Shown in pieces: positions 6,892 to 14,675 of a stretch of DNA of 36,722 nucleotides. The notes beneath the pieces were generated by a model. The model was not told the DNA's origin, searched no databases, and worked only from the letters and a program-made list of their open reading frames with translations. Numbering within the stretch: position 1 is the stretch's first letter; each line of letters starts with the position of its first letter. The DNA is from an uncultured Prevotella sp. (GTDB lineage: Bacteria; Bacteroidota; Bacteroidia; Bacteroidales; Bacteroidaceae): NCBI GenBank assembly GCA_934202525.1, contig CAKPYB010000031.1:1-36722 (forward strand), in the 5' to 3' direction. The translations under genes were made by a program, and so were the position numbers.

Positions 6892-7452
6892 ATGGAACAG
6901 AAAGGAACATTGAAATATCGTAAAGTACAGCGCACACCTCAGACTGGTGAAAACGCAGGTAAGAAGAAGTGGTATGCTACTTCGGTAACTGACCGCGAAG
7001 TGGACTTCGAGGGATTCGTATCGCATATCTCCGACCATGGCTCGCCATACTCTCGTGGTACTATCCACGGTGTGCTGATGGATGCACTCGACCATCTGCA
7101 GGAGCTGATTCTCGACGGCAAGAGCGTGCGTCTCTCTGACCTCGGACTGTTCTCCATCGGTATGAGCTCCAAGGCGGAGGACACCAAGGAGAAGGTGACG
7201 GCTGCCAGCGTAGAAGGCGTGCACCTGATTGTGAGAAACACGAAGAGCTGGAGCAATGCCGAGCTGCGCAAGAAGTGCAAGATTCAGGAGTACGGCGGCT
7301 ATATCGGCACCGACGAAGAGGGCACCACAGGCGGTGGTGGCACAAATCAGGGCGGTGGCTCTGACACCAGCCAGGGCGGCTCAGGTACTACCGGCGGCGG
7401 AACCCAAGAAGGCGGAGGCGGCTCTCAGGATAGCGGCGATGGGCTTGAATAA
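6892..7452 (+). CDS. HU-HIG family DNA-binding protein (HU domain with glycine-rich tail)
   Basis: A 186-residue protein. Residues 1 to about 135 match the Bacteroidetes HU-like domain (KGTLKYRKVQRTPQTGENAG, DFEGFVSHISDHGSPYSRG, DGKSVRLSDLGLFSIGM). The remainder is a low-complexity Gly/Thr/Ser/Gln tail (GGGGTNQGGGSDTSQGG), as in the HU-HIG group (HU fused to wHTH, Ig or glycine-rich region). It is expected to bind DNA as a dimer; its biological role is not established. An upstream ATG at 6808 gives an extension translated from intergenic TTCAACA repeats and is rejected. The start at 6892 follows AATTAAAGATT, a leader ending shared with the small gene at 7598. In other Bacteroidales this pair is often next to an amidase and a VirE/primase-like gene, neither of which is visible here. 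Confidence 0.85.
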   Translation: MEQKGTLKYRKVQRTPQTGENAGKKKWYATSVTDREVDFEGFVSHISDHGSPYSRGTIHGVLMDALDHLQELILDGKSVRLSDLGLFSIGMSSKAEDTKEKVTAASVEGVHLIVRNTKSWSNAELRKKCKIQEYGGYIGTDEEGTTGGGGTNQGGGSDTSQGGSGTTGGGTQEGGGGSQDSGDGLE

Positions 7453-7453
7453 A

Positions 7454-7597
7454 GCCCTCGTCTGAGGGCGGCAAGCTAGCCTGAGGCGGATTTCTAATCC
7501 CGCAGGAACGCCTAACAGGGATTACGTATCCCCCACAAAGTTAACATTTAACACTTAACATTAAAACATAAGCATTTAACATTAAAAACTAAAGATT
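7454..7597 (+). other. Spacer with GCCCTC-GTCT-GAGGGC hairpin and TTAACA-type array
   Basis: A perfect 6-bp stem with a four-base loop (7454-7469) follows the HU-HIG stop without a T run. A core with GCCTGAGGCGG and CGCCTAACAGGG comes next. An AACATTTAACACTTAACATT-type array then runs to the ATG at 7598. Confidence 0.5.
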
Positions 7598-7693
7598 ATG
7601 AAGGCAAATACTTGGAAAACAATTTTGCAGATTGCAATCTCCGTCCTTACAGCCATCGCTACTACGCTCGGAGTTACCAGCTGCAGTCTTTAA
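7598..7693 (+). CDS. Smalltalk family peptide (31 residues)
   Basis: The frame encodes MKANTWKTILQIAISVLTAI then ATTLGVTSCSL, with one hydrophobic segment and a C-terminal TSC. It matches the Bacteroidales family annotated as 'smalltalk protein', in which W-K-T-I-L-Q and the TSC end are constant. The TSC looks like a lipobox placed at the end, but with only two residues after it this would leave a lipid-modified dipeptide, so a small membrane peptide is as likely. It is normally found directly after HU-HIG genes, as here, and shares its AAAGATT-ATG start context. Function is unknown to me. Confidence 0.8.
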   Translation: MKANTWKTILQIAISVLTAIATTLGVTSCSL

Positions 7694-7903
7694 AGGTAAA
7701 AAGGTAAAAAAGTAAAAAGGTAAAAAAAGCCTAGCGGGATGTTAAGCCAGCGAGGATGCTCTTTAAAGGTAAAAAAGTAAAAAGGTAAAAAGGTAAAAAA
7801 GCCTAGCGGGATGTTATGCCAGCAAGGCTGCCTTTTTACCTTTAAAAACGAGGGGTTTAAGTTTTTTTACCTTTTTACCCTTTTACTTTTTTACCTTTTT
7901 TCG
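7694..7903. repeat. GGTAAAA-type arrays with duplicated GCCTAGCGGGATGTTA core
   Basis: Two consecutive modules each consist of tandem GGTAAAA/AGTAAAA units followed by GCCTAGCGGGATGTTAWGCC. They are followed by an inverted array (CCTTTTTACCTTT, then TTTTTACCTTTTTACCCTTT). The forward and inverted arrays could form a long A-U-rich hairpin between the smalltalk gene and mtnN. No gene is visible. Confidence 0.75.
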
Positions 7904-7911
7904 TAACTTTG
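7904..7911 (+). promoter_or_regulatory. -7 box for mtnN
   Basis: TAACTTTG followed by CACCC lies 23 bp before the start codon at 7934. The T-rich array supplies several possible upstream boxes but no clear single one. Confidence 0.5.
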
Positions 7912-7933
7912 CACCCAAAAGTTAGTATACAAT

Positions 7934-8632
7934 ATGAAAATAGGAATTATCGTTGCGATGGACAAGGAGTTCGCGCAACTCAAAACATTATTGACCGAAT
8001 CGCAGGTTGAGAGAAAAAACTATAAGGACTTCGTTATCGGAAAGATAGGCAATAACGAGGTGGTGATGCAACAATGCGGCATCGGTAAGGTGAACAGTAC
8101 CATAGGTGCCGTGGAAATGATTGACAACTATCACCCTGACCTCGTTATCTCTTCGGGCGTGGCTGGAGGCGCTGATATCAACCTCAACGTGACAGAGGTG
8201 GTAGTGGCTACCAACTGCGTTTACCACGATGCCTACTGCGGTGAGGAATGTGAGTTCGGGCAGATTCTGGGCATGCCTGCTTCCTTCAAAACCCCTAAGG
8301 AATATGTGGAGAAGGCTCTTGCCATCAACAACCTGCCGGGCAATAGGCACCCGAAGATCCACGCCGGACAGATTGTGAGCGGCGAATGGTTTGTAGACAG
8401 CAAGGAGAAGATGCGCTCTATCCTGGAACACTTCCCTCAGGCGATGGCGGTGGATATGGAGAGCTGCTCTATCGCCCAGACCTGCCACATCTACAAGACG
8501 CCTTTCATCTCCTTCCGCATCATCAGCGATGTACCGCTGAAGGATACCAAGGCACAGCAGTATTTCGACTTCTGGGCTAAAATGGCAGAAGGCTCATTCA
8601 ATGTTACCAAGGCTTTCCTCGAAAGTCTTTAG
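7934..8632 (+). CDS. mtnN: 5'-methylthioadenosine/S-adenosylhomocysteine nucleosidase
   Basis: A 232-residue cytoplasmic enzyme that hydrolyses S-adenosylhomocysteine to adenine and S-ribosylhomocysteine, and methylthioadenosine to adenine and methylthioribose. The family pattern is complete: MKIGIIVAMDKEF with Glu12, SSGVAGG, a nucleoside-binding AVDMES with Glu176, and RIISD with Asp199 as the general acid. The length is typical. luxS follows 139 bp downstream and acts on the product of this enzyme, so the two form the SAH detoxification and AI-2 route. The spacer between them is a repeat array that can form a long hairpin. Confidence 0.95.
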   Translation: MKIGIIVAMDKEFAQLKTLLTESQVERKNYKDFVIGKIGNNEVVMQQCGIGKVNSTIGAVEMIDNYHPDLVISSGVAGGADINLNVTEVVVATNCVYHDAYCGEECEFGQILGMPASFKTPKEYVEKALAINNLPGNRHPKIHAGQIVSGEWFVDSKEKMRSILEHFPQAMAVDMESCSIAQTCHIYKTPFISFRIISDVPLKDTKAQQYFDFWAKMAEGSFNVTKAFLESL

Positions 8633-8633
8633 G

Positions 8634-8765
8634 AGTGTTGAATGTTGAATGTTGAGTGTTGAATTTTTGCCTAACGGACTCAAGGGCGCTAGCCTAATTC
8701 AACATTCAACATTCAACATTCAACACTATTCATTCAACATTCAACATTCAACATTCAACATTATA
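8634..8765. repeat. TGTTGAA / TTCAACA array pair around a core
   Basis: About four TGTTGAA units (8635-8661), then the core GCCTAACGGACTCAAGGGCG and CTAGCCTAA (about 8666-8696), then about nine TTCAACA-type units to 8762. In RNA the two arrays are complementary and could form a hairpin of some 25 pairs between mtnN and luxS. Confidence 0.8.
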
Positions 8766-8771
8766 AAAAAT

Positions 8772-9257
8772 ATGAATAAGATTCCAAGTTTTACAATCAA
8801 TCACAATAAGTTGCTCCGCGGCATCTACGTGAGCCGTAAGGACGAAGTAGGCGGAGAAGTGATCACAACATTCGATATCCGCATGAAAGTGCCTAACCAG
8901 GAGCCTTGTCTGCACAACGGCGCCATCCATACCATCGAGCATCTGGCTGCCACCTATCTGCGCAACGACGAGGAGTGGAAGGACCGCATTATCTACTGGG
9001 GACCGATGGGATGCCTCACAGGCAACTATCTCCTCATCAAGGGCGACCTGGAGAGCAAGGACATCGTGGAACTGATGAAGCGCACCTTCCAGTTTATCGC
9101 CGATTTCGAGGGCGAGATTCCGGGACAGGCAGCAAAGGACTGCGGCAACTACCTGCTCCACGACCTGCCAATGGCGAAATATGAAGCCAGAAAATATCTG
9201 GATGAGGTGCTCTGCTGCATCAGGGAAGAAAACCTCATCTACCCTACTCAGGATTAG
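8772..9257 (+). CDS. luxS: S-ribosylhomocysteine lyase
   Basis: A 161-residue metalloenzyme that cleaves S-ribosylhomocysteine to homocysteine and 4,5-dihydroxypentane-2,3-dione, the AI-2 precursor. The HTIEH metal motif (His53, His57) and a third ligand Cys124 in KDCGNY are present, as is Cys81 in GPMGCLTG, the catalytic cysteine position. A longer frame from 8649 is rejected: its first 41 residues are translated from intergenic TTCAACA repeats. The ATG at 8772 starts the conserved region with a normal family length. It is probably transcribed with mtnN. Confidence 0.95.
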   Translation: MNKIPSFTINHNKLLRGIYVSRKDEVGGEVITTFDIRMKVPNQEPCLHNGAIHTIEHLAATYLRNDEEWKDRIIYWGPMGCLTGNYLLIKGDLESKDIVELMKRTFQFIADFEGEIPGQAAKDCGNYLLHDLPMAKYEARKYLDEVLCCIREENLIYPTQD

Positions 9258-9262
9258 AAACA

Positions 9263-9303
9263 AAAAATATGGCAAGCTTACCACTTAAGTTTGCCATATT
9301 TTT
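9263..9303. terminator. Bidirectional terminator between luxS and the convergent transporter gene
   Basis: AAAAATATGGCAA (9263-9275) and TTGCCATATTTTT (9291-9303) form a perfect 13-bp stem, and CTTA/TAAG can pair inside. T runs flank it in both directions. It overlaps the last codons of the minus-strand gene ending at 9278. Confidence 0.8.
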
Positions 9304-10240
9304 CTTTATACCATATCTGCCAGCCATTCACCAGATTCTGCCATACCACATAAGCACCCGGTGCTACGGCGGCAAGCGGATTCAGAAAGGTGAGGGTGAG
9401 CCAGATGCCCACTATCGTATTCTTCTGTCCCAACGCCTGACCGGCACTGATGCTCGCACCGAAATGCCTGCCTACCGCCTTGCCGATGGCAAACTGGATG
9501 AGACATACGAGCAACGGAACAAAGAGCAGCAGAAGCATCGTTACGCCCGATACCTCGGCATGGAGTATGTTGCGAATCGTTTCGCCCATCAGTATCGTGA
9601 GGTTGAAACACCACATATAAAAGCCCAAATCCTTTACACTCTTCACTTTATCCACCCATTTAGGCAGAAATCTGCGGCTCAGCAAGGCAAGCAGCAGAGG
9701 CACCACCAAGACGGTTGTAACATTGCGGAACACCATCGCACTCATCATGAGGAACGATACATCTGCCCCCTTCTCTACCATCGGGAAAAGACTCGGGATG
9801 ATGACCATCGTAAAGATGTTGGCGATGACCGTATAGGTGGTGAGCGAACCGATACTGCCGCCCAACTTCTCGGTAACCACAGCCACGGCGGCTGCCGTAG
9901 GACAGATGAAGCAGATGAAGGCACCCTCGAGAATCAGTTTGGTACTGTAATCGGAGCCGAACTCGAAGATGAGCACCACCATCATCAATGCCAGCGAGGT
10001 ACGGATGAGCTGGAGTATGAAATGCCAGGTCTTAGGCTTCATCTCCTTGATTTCTATCTTACAGAAAGTAACATAGAGCAGGGCGAACAGCACCACCGGC
10101 ATCAGACTTACCAACCTCGGACCACAATAATCGCCAATGGGCACCAGGAAGGGCACATTGGCGAATATCAGGTAGCCCAATGCTCCCAGAACCAGGGAGC
10201 AGGGCAATGAAAACTTTCTAAAAAATCTCCACAAAAACAT
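9278..10240 (-). CDS. Bile acid:sodium symporter (BASS)-like membrane transporter
   Basis: A 320-residue integral membrane protein with about nine or ten hydrophobic segments. The pattern fits the BASS/SBF fold: a glycine-rich early helix, a conserved ICPTAAAVAVVTEKLGG in the core, and GQALGQKNTIVGIW with NPLAAVAPGAYVVWQN near the end. The usual role is sodium-coupled uptake of organic anions; the substrate cannot be read from the sequence. It starts 6 bp after the typA stop, so it is almost certainly cotranscribed with typA. Confidence 0.75.
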   Translation of the reverse strand: MFLWRFFRKFSLPCSLVLGALGYLIFANVPFLVPIGDYCGPRLVSLMPVVLFALLYVTFCKIEIKEMKPKTWHFILQLIRTSLALMMVVLIFEFGSDYSTKLILEGAFICFICPTAAAVAVVTEKLGGSIGSLTTYTVIANIFTMVIIPSLFPMVEKGADVSFLMMSAMVFRNVTTVLVVPLLLALLSRRFLPKWVDKVKSVKDLGFYMWCFNLTILMGETIRNILHAEVSGVTMLLLLFVPLLVCLIQFAIGKAVGRHFGASISAGQALGQKNTIVGIWLTLTFLNPLAAVAPGAYVVWQNLVNGWQIWYKEKYGKLKW

Positions 10241-10246
10241 ATCTGT

Positions 10247-12049
10247 TTAGTCTTTGTTGCTGCGCTTGCGCTTCAGGTGATCGAGCTCAATCTTGCGCAT
10301 ACGCATGTTCTTTGGAGTTACCTCTACGTACTCGTCCTCACGGATATACTCCAGGCACTCCTCAAGACTCATCACGGTCTTAGGAATCACGCGGGCCTTA
10401 TCGTCAGAACCGGAAGCACGCACGTTGGTAAGCTGCTTAGCCTTGGTTACGTTAACTACCAGGTCGTTGTCGTGAACATGCTCACCTACAACCTCGCCTC
10501 CGTAAACCTCCTCACCCGGGTCGATGAAGAACTTACCACGATCCTGCAGCTTATCGATGGCGTAAGCAAAGGCAGTACCGGTTTCGAGCGCAATCATGCT
10601 ACCGTTAGAACGGCGGCTGATTTCACCCTTGTATGGCTGATACTCCTTGAAGCGGTGAGCCATGATAGCCTCGCCCTGAGAAGCGGTCAGCACGTTGGTA
10701 CGCAGACCGATGATACCACGTGATGGGATATCAAACTCGATGTCTACACGCTCGCCCATGTTCAGCATAGAGGTCATATCACCCTTGCGGCGGGTTACCA
10801 TATCAATCATCTTAGAAGCGAACTCCTCTGGTACGTTGATGGTCAACTCCTCTACAGGCTCGCACTTCACACCGTCAATCTCCTTGTAGATAACCTGAGG
10901 CTGACCTACCTGGAGCTCATAGCCCTCGCGGCGCATGGTCTCGATGAGCACAGAGAGATGGAGCACACCACGGCCTGATACAATCCACTTATCGGTAGAA
11001 TCCTCGTAAGGCTGTACACGGAGAGCGAGGTTCTTCTCGAGTTCCTTGTTCAAGCGCTCCTGGATGTGGCGTGATGTACAGAACTTACCCTCCTTACCGA
11101 AGAATGGAGAATCGTTGATGGTGAAGAGCATGCTCATGGTTGGCTCATCGACCGCGATTGGAGGCAGTGGCTCAGGATTCTCGAAGTCGCAGATGGTATC
11201 ACCAATCTCGAACTTCTCCAAGCCGATAACGGCACAGATATCGCCTGAATCTACATGGTCTGTCTTCTTGTGACCCATACCCTCGAAGGTGTGGAGCTCC
11301 TTAATCTTGGTCTTCTCCTGGGTACCGTCGCGGTGGCAGATAGTAACGTTCATGCCGTCCTTCAATGTACCGCGGTGAACACGACCTACGGCGATACGAC
11401 CTGTATAAGAGCTGTAATCGAGAGATGTGATAAGGAGCTGAGGAGTACCCTCGAGCTGCTTAGGAGCAGGGATAACCTCAATAATCTTATCGAGCAGATA
11501 ATCGATATTGTCTGTTGGATGATTATAGTCCTCGCCCATCCAGCCGTTCTTGGCAGAACCGTAAACTACCGGGAAGTCGAGCTGGTCTTCTGTAGCATCG
11601 AGGTCGCACATCAGGTCGAATACCATCTCGTACACCTCTTCAGGGCGACAGTTAGGCTTATCTACCTTATTAACAACAACGATAGGCTTCAGTCCGAGCT
11701 GCAATGCCTTCTGGAGCACGAAACGGGTCTGAGGCATCGGACCCTCGAAAGCATCGACGAGGAGGAGGCATCCATCTGCCATGTTGAGCACGCGCTCAAC
11801 CTCACCACCGAAGTCAGAGTGTCCAGGAGTATCGAGGATATTAATCTTAGTACCTTTCCAATTGATAGATACATTCTTTGAGAGAATGGTTATACCACGC
11901 TCGCGCTCCAAGTCGTTGGAATCGAGCACTTCGCCGCTGTTATCCTGGCCGTCGCGGAACAGCTTACCGGCGAGCATCATCTTGTCGACCAATGTAGTCT
12001 TACCATGGTCAACGTGTGCAATAACTGCAATGTTTCTAATGTCTTGCAT
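10247..12049 (-). CDS. typA: Translational GTPase TypA/BipA
   Basis: A 600-residue ribosome-binding GTPase of the EF-G superfamily, involved in ribosome assembly and stress or low-temperature growth. The G motifs are intact: AHVDHGKTT (G1), RERGITI (G2), [12 protein letters not shown] (G3), NKVDKP (G4) and GSAKNGW (G5). EF-G-like domains follow and the TypA-specific C-terminus ([18 protein letters not shown]) is present. The length is typical. It is read divergently from rpsO, with its own -7 box at 12084-12091. Confidence 0.96.
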   Translation of the reverse strand: MQDIRNIAVIAHVDHGKTTLVDKMMLAGKLFRDGQDNSGEVLDSNDLERERGITILSKNVSINWKGTKINILDTPGHSDFGGEVERVLNMADGCLLLVDAFEGPMPQTRFVLQKALQLGLKPIVVVNKVDKPNCRPEEVYEMVFDLMCDLDATEDQLDFPVVYGSAKNGWMGEDYNHPTDNIDYLLDKIIEVIPAPKQLEGTPQLLITSLDYSSYTGRIAVGRVHRGTLKDGMNVTICHRDGTQEKTKIKELHTFEGMGHKKTDHVDSGDICAVIGLEKFEIGDTICDFENPEPLPPIAVDEPTMSMLFTINDSPFFGKEGKFCTSRHIQERLNKELEKNLALRVQPYEDSTDKWIVSGRGVLHLSVLIETMRREGYELQVGQPQVIYKEIDGVKCEPVEELTINVPEEFASKMIDMVTRRKGDMTSMLNMGERVDIEFDIPSRGIIGLRTNVLTASQGEAIMAHRFKEYQPYKGEISRRSNGSMIALETGTAFAYAIDKLQDRGKFFIDPGEEVYGGEVVGEHVHDNDLVVNVTKAKQLTNVRASGSDDKARVIPKTVMSLEECLEYIREDEYVEVTPKNMRMRKIELDHLKRKRSNKD

Positions 12050-12083
12050 TTTAATTTTTACCTTAAATACTTAAATTTGGGTG

Positions 12084-12091
12084 CAAAATTA
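12084..12091 (-). promoter_or_regulatory. -7 box for typA
   Basis: On the minus strand TAATTTTG precedes CACCC, 34 bp upstream of the typA start. The upstream box is not clear. Confidence 0.5.
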
Positions 12092-12109
12092 CAAAAAAAT
12101 CCCGAAATG

Positions 12110-12141
12110 TTTGCATAATTCGCCAAAAAGTTGTACCTTTG
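12110..12141 (+). promoter_or_regulatory. Promoter of rpsO
   Basis: TTTG at 12110-12113 and TACCTTTG at 12134-12141 are 20 bp apart. The resulting leader to the ATG at 12233 is about 85 nt. Confidence 0.7.
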
Positions 12142-12232
12142 CACCGCATTTTTAATGAAACCACCGTGAGGAAGGTCATCAGATGCGCAAAATTAAACAT
12201 ATTCATATTTTATTAAATTAAGTATTACAGCT

Positions 12233-12502
12233 ATGTATTTAGACAAAGCAAAAAAAGAAGAGATCTTTAGCAAGTACGGAAAGTCTAACTCTGATACTGG
12301 TTCAGCTGAGAGCCAGATAGCATTGTTCTCATACCGTATTGCTCATTTGACGGAGCACGTTAAGAAGAACCGTAAAGATTATACTACAACACGTGCGTTG
12401 ACACAGCTTGTAGGAAAGCGTCGTGCATTGCTCGATTACTTGTATGATCGCGACATCAATCGCTATCGTGCTATCATCAAGGCCCTCGGTCTTCGTAAGT
12501 AA
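12233..12502 (+). CDS. rpsO: 30S ribosomal protein S15
   Basis: An 89-residue protein that binds 16S rRNA in the platform of the small subunit. The S15 pattern is complete: DTGSAESQIALFSYRI near the N-terminus, LTEHVKKNRKD, and RALTQLVGKRRALLDYL with RYRAIIKALGLRK at the end. Normal length. It has its own promoter and a strong terminator and so appears to be a single-gene unit. Bacterial S15 often represses its own translation through its leader; whether this leader does so cannot be told. Confidence 0.97.
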   Translation: MYLDKAKKEEIFSKYGKSNSDTGSAESQIALFSYRIAHLTEHVKKNRKDYTTTRALTQLVGKRRALLDYLYDRDINRYRAIIKALGLRK

Positions 12503-12536
12503 TCAGCTTAGGCAGACACATTGCTTAACAGAACAG

Positions 12537-12570
12537 AATCCCATCACTCGCAAGAGCGATGGGATTTTTC
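12537..12570 (+). terminator. Rho-independent terminator of rpsO
   Basis: AATCCCATCACTC (12537-12549) and GAGCGATGGGATT (12554-12566) pair with one mismatch around a GCAA tetraloop, followed by TTTTCTTT. Confidence 0.85.
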
Positions 12571-12667
12571 TTTGTGTTTTTATTTTCTTCAAGAAAGGGA
12601 AACGGAAATTTCACCTCTTTATAATATATTTTAAAACTATTTTCCTTCCTATTAGAAACTTTATTTG

Positions 12668-12675
12668 TACCTTTG
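12668..12675 (+). promoter_or_regulatory. -7 box for the AraC-type regulator
   Basis: TACCTTTG at 12668-12675, 44 bp upstream of the start at 12720; a weak TTTTCC lies about 20 bp further up. Confidence 0.5.
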
Positions 12676-12719
12676 TACGCTGAAAAGACAAAAGGACTAT
12701 ACATATAACGAAAAAGAAT

Positions 12720-13841
12720 ATGATTCACTTCTTAGAACAGTACTTTGTAGAACTTGTCACTGTAACCAGCATCATCTATCTGACGCTGGCTATCATTCTG
12801 TTGCTCTACAAGACACCTGATACAGCCGTTTACAAAACCTTCCGCAGATCTAAAAGACTGATGGCAGGCGGAATGGGACTCATCAGTCTGAATATATGGA
12901 TCTGGATAGCATCATTTACCGGAAGCTGGACTGAATATAACAACTGGGTACCCTGTTTCGACATCATCCTCTTCTATCTGATGAGCATCTGCTTCAGTTT
13001 CTCGCTCAGCAGTCTGCTCGACCCTCATTATATCTCCCGCAAACGCTGCAGAGCGATAGCTGTAAAGTTCACTCTGACGGCTTTCTTCGCCCTTATCGCC
13101 ATGACAGATGCGCTGAAGGCATACCAGATACCCCTGCTGCTTATCGCCCTGGCAGGACTGCTGGAGATGCTCATAGGGCATATCTATTACTTCAACAAGT
13201 GCTATCTGAGAAGCAATGCCCTCTTCGAAAACTACTTCTCGAACGAGAAGAGCCATTTCATCAGATGGCTGAAGGTGAGCCACTGGCTCTTCTACGGCAT
13301 GCTGATACTGGGCGTAATATCCATCCGTTCGGGTGCCCTGATCAACTGGCTGGTGCAATTCTATGTGGTGGGAATGAACCTCTATATCCTGGTCAACATC
13401 ATCAACTACGCTGATGAATACGAGACGCTGATGAAGGCAAACGTCGATAAGGAGGAAGAGGAAAAGATGGGAGAAGCCAGTCCGAAGAAAGCCTTTATCG
13501 AGACGCTGCGCCCGAGAGTGGCAGAATGGACTCTGGAGAAATCGTATCTGAAGGAACAGTTCACGATAGATGACCTTGCTACCAAGCTGTATACCAACAA
13601 GACTTACCTCTCCACCTTTATCAAGGAAGAATTCGGCATGAACTTCAGCAGCTGGATAGCAAGCCTGCGCCTGGAAGAAGCCAAGAAGATGATGAGAGCG
13701 CATCCTGATGCCAAGCTGAAGGATATCGCCTACAACGTAGGTTTCTCCTCCCTGCCTTACTTCTCGAGCGTATTCGCCAAATCAGAAGGCGTCACGCCAT
13801 CTGCCTGGATGAAAGAAATCAGCAGGAATAAAGAAGAATAA
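12720..13841 (+). CDS. Membrane-anchored AraC-family transcriptional regulator
   Basis: A 373-residue protein. The first 235 residues contain about six or seven hydrophobic segments with no recognised ligand domain. After a charged linker (KEEEEKMGEASPKK) comes a C-terminal HTH_18 domain of about 100 residues: the first helix-turn-helix at FTIDDLATKLYTNKTYLSTF, the second at KLKDIAYNVGFSSLPYFSSV, and the AraC signature ending FAKSEGVTPSAWMKE. This architecture is common in Bacteroidetes and suggests sensing at or in the membrane. There is no partner gene in the same unit: it is bounded by its own promoter and a strong terminator, so the target genes are unknown. Confidence 0.85.
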   Translation: MIHFLEQYFVELVTVTSIIYLTLAIILLLYKTPDTAVYKTFRRSKRLMAGGMGLISLNIWIWIASFTGSWTEYNNWVPCFDIILFYLMSICFSFSLSSLLDPHYISRKRCRAIAVKFTLTAFFALIAMTDALKAYQIPLLLIALAGLLEMLIGHIYYFNKCYLRSNALFENYFSNEKSHFIRWLKVSHWLFYGMLILGVISIRSGALINWLVQFYVVGMNLYILVNIINYADEYETLMKANVDKEEEEKMGEASPKKAFIETLRPRVAEWTLEKSYLKEQFTIDDLATKLYTNKTYLSTFIKEEFGMNFSSWIASLRLEEAKKMMRAHPDAKLKDIAYNVGFSSLPYFSSVFAKSEGVTPSAWMKEISRNKEE

Positions 13842-13849
13842 AAAACGGA

Positions 13850-13892
13850 AGAACGGGCTAGAAACTTTAAGGTTTCTGGCCCGTTCTTGTAT
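13850..13892 (+). terminator. Terminator of the AraC-type regulator gene
   Basis: AGAACGGGCTAGAAAC and GTTTCTGGCCCGTTCT form a long stem with one mismatch around TTTAAG, followed by TGTATATTT. Confidence 0.8.
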
Positions 13893-13899
13893 ATTTATT

Positions 13900-14166
13900 C
13901 AAGTTTCGCAAGTGGTTTAAGTACGGGCTGAAGGCCCAAAAGCTCCTAGCCCAGGGCATCGCCCTGGGTATAGTAGCTATCAGCAATACGCCCTGTAAGG
14001 GCAAAAGCTTTATATATTGTCTGATATTTTAAAGCTTTTGCCCTTACAGGGCGACAGGTTTGCGTCCGCAATTACCCAGGGCGATGCCCTGGGCTAGGAG
14101 CTTTTGCCCTTTCAGGGCGTATGGGGCCATCTTTCAGGGCGTATGGGGCAAAACTTGCGAAAGTTC
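13900..14166. repeat. REP-like palindromic element, full copy
   Basis: The ends AAGTTTCGCAAGT and ACTTGCGAAAGTT are near-perfect inverted repeats. Nested inside are GCTCCTAGCCCAGGGC and CGCCCTGGG, and a second pair CGCCCTGTAAGGGCAAAAGC and GCTTTTGCCCTTACAGGGCG. The right half matches the left in reverse. The right side has a local tandem copy of TTTCAGGGCGTATGGGGC (14110-14148). It lies between the AraC terminator and the convergent 3' end of folK. There are no genes inside; frames through it are shadows. Confidence 0.85.
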
Positions 14167-14174
14167 TGTAAAAA

Positions 14175-14582
14175 TTACGTTAGTATCTCCTTCAAAGGAT
14201 TCATCACAAAATCGCGCTCCTCCATCAATGGATGAGGAACCTTGAAATCGGGCTCATCTATCACCAAGTCATCTATCATCAGGATATCAATGTCGATGAT
14301 GCGGTCCTGGTATTCGCCATCCACCGACTTCATGGTGCGCCCCATTTCGCACTCTATGCGCTGCGTAGCCTCCAGCACCTGGCGCGGTGCCATCGTGGTG
14401 AGAACCAGCACACAGGCATTGATGTAGTCGTTGGGCGATGAATAACCCCAAGGCTTGGTTTCGTAAAGAGCAGACTGGCGCTCTACCACACCAATCTGCT
14501 CTCCTATCTTTTCTATTACCTCGCGAATGTTGCGCTTTCGGTTGCCCAAATTCGTACCGAGACTTAAATATACCTGAAACAT
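14175..14582 (-). CDS. folK: 2-amino-4-hydroxy-6-hydroxymethyldihydropteridine diphosphokinase
   Basis: A 135-residue enzyme that transfers pyrophosphate from ATP to 6-hydroxymethyl-7,8-dihydropterin in folate synthesis. Family motifs: LSLGTNLGNR at the start, ALYETKPWGY, the acidic metal site RIIDIDILMIDD, and VPHPLMEERDFV. It is slightly short compared with E. coli FolK, as is common in Bacteroidetes. It is the last gene of the ftsX operon, 93 bp after queA. That gap holds three DnaA-box sequences. Confidence 0.93.
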   Translation of the reverse strand: MFQVYLSLGTNLGNRKRNIREVIEKIGEQIGVVERQSALYETKPWGYSSPNDYINACVLVLTTMAPRQVLEATQRIECEMGRTMKSVDGEYQDRIIDIDILMIDDLVIDEPDFKVPHPLMEERDFVMNPLKEILT

Positions 14583-14584
14583 AC

Positions 14585-14656
14585 TTATTCACACTTTTAT
14601 AAAATTGTGGATAACTAAGCTAAAACCCAGTATACCAACAACTTCTATGTGTATAA
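14585..14656. promoter_or_regulatory. Cluster of three perfect DnaA-box 9-mers
   Basis: TTATTCACA (plus, 14585-14593), TTATCCACA (minus, 14606-14614) and TTATACACA (minus, 14648-14656) all match the consensus TTATNCACA, in the 93-bp AT-rich gap between folK and queA. A fourth box, TTATCCACA (minus), lies at 15802-15810 inside queA. Whether DnaA binds here is inference. Confidence 0.55.
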
Positions 14657-14675
14657 AAACTGTTTATACCACTGT

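Noticed and set aside
8649..8771. N-terminal extension of LuxS
   Set aside because: The extra 41 residues come from the array spacer; the conserved protein starts at 8772.
9269..10210. 313-codon plus-strand frame opposite the transporter gene
   Set aside because: It is a shadow of the BASS-type membrane protein; it is His-, Gln- and Arg-rich as expected for the antisense of hydrophobic codons.
12164..12176. Shared CGTGAGGAAGGT between the rpsO leader and the terminator at 33039-33070
   Set aside because: A short shared word in a leader and in an unrelated terminator; no pairing or context makes it meaningful.
14585..14656. Calling oriC outright
   Set aside because: Three DnaA boxes alone do not prove an origin; gene orientation nearby does not support it and no skew or depth data are available. 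It is listed as a DnaA-box cluster only.
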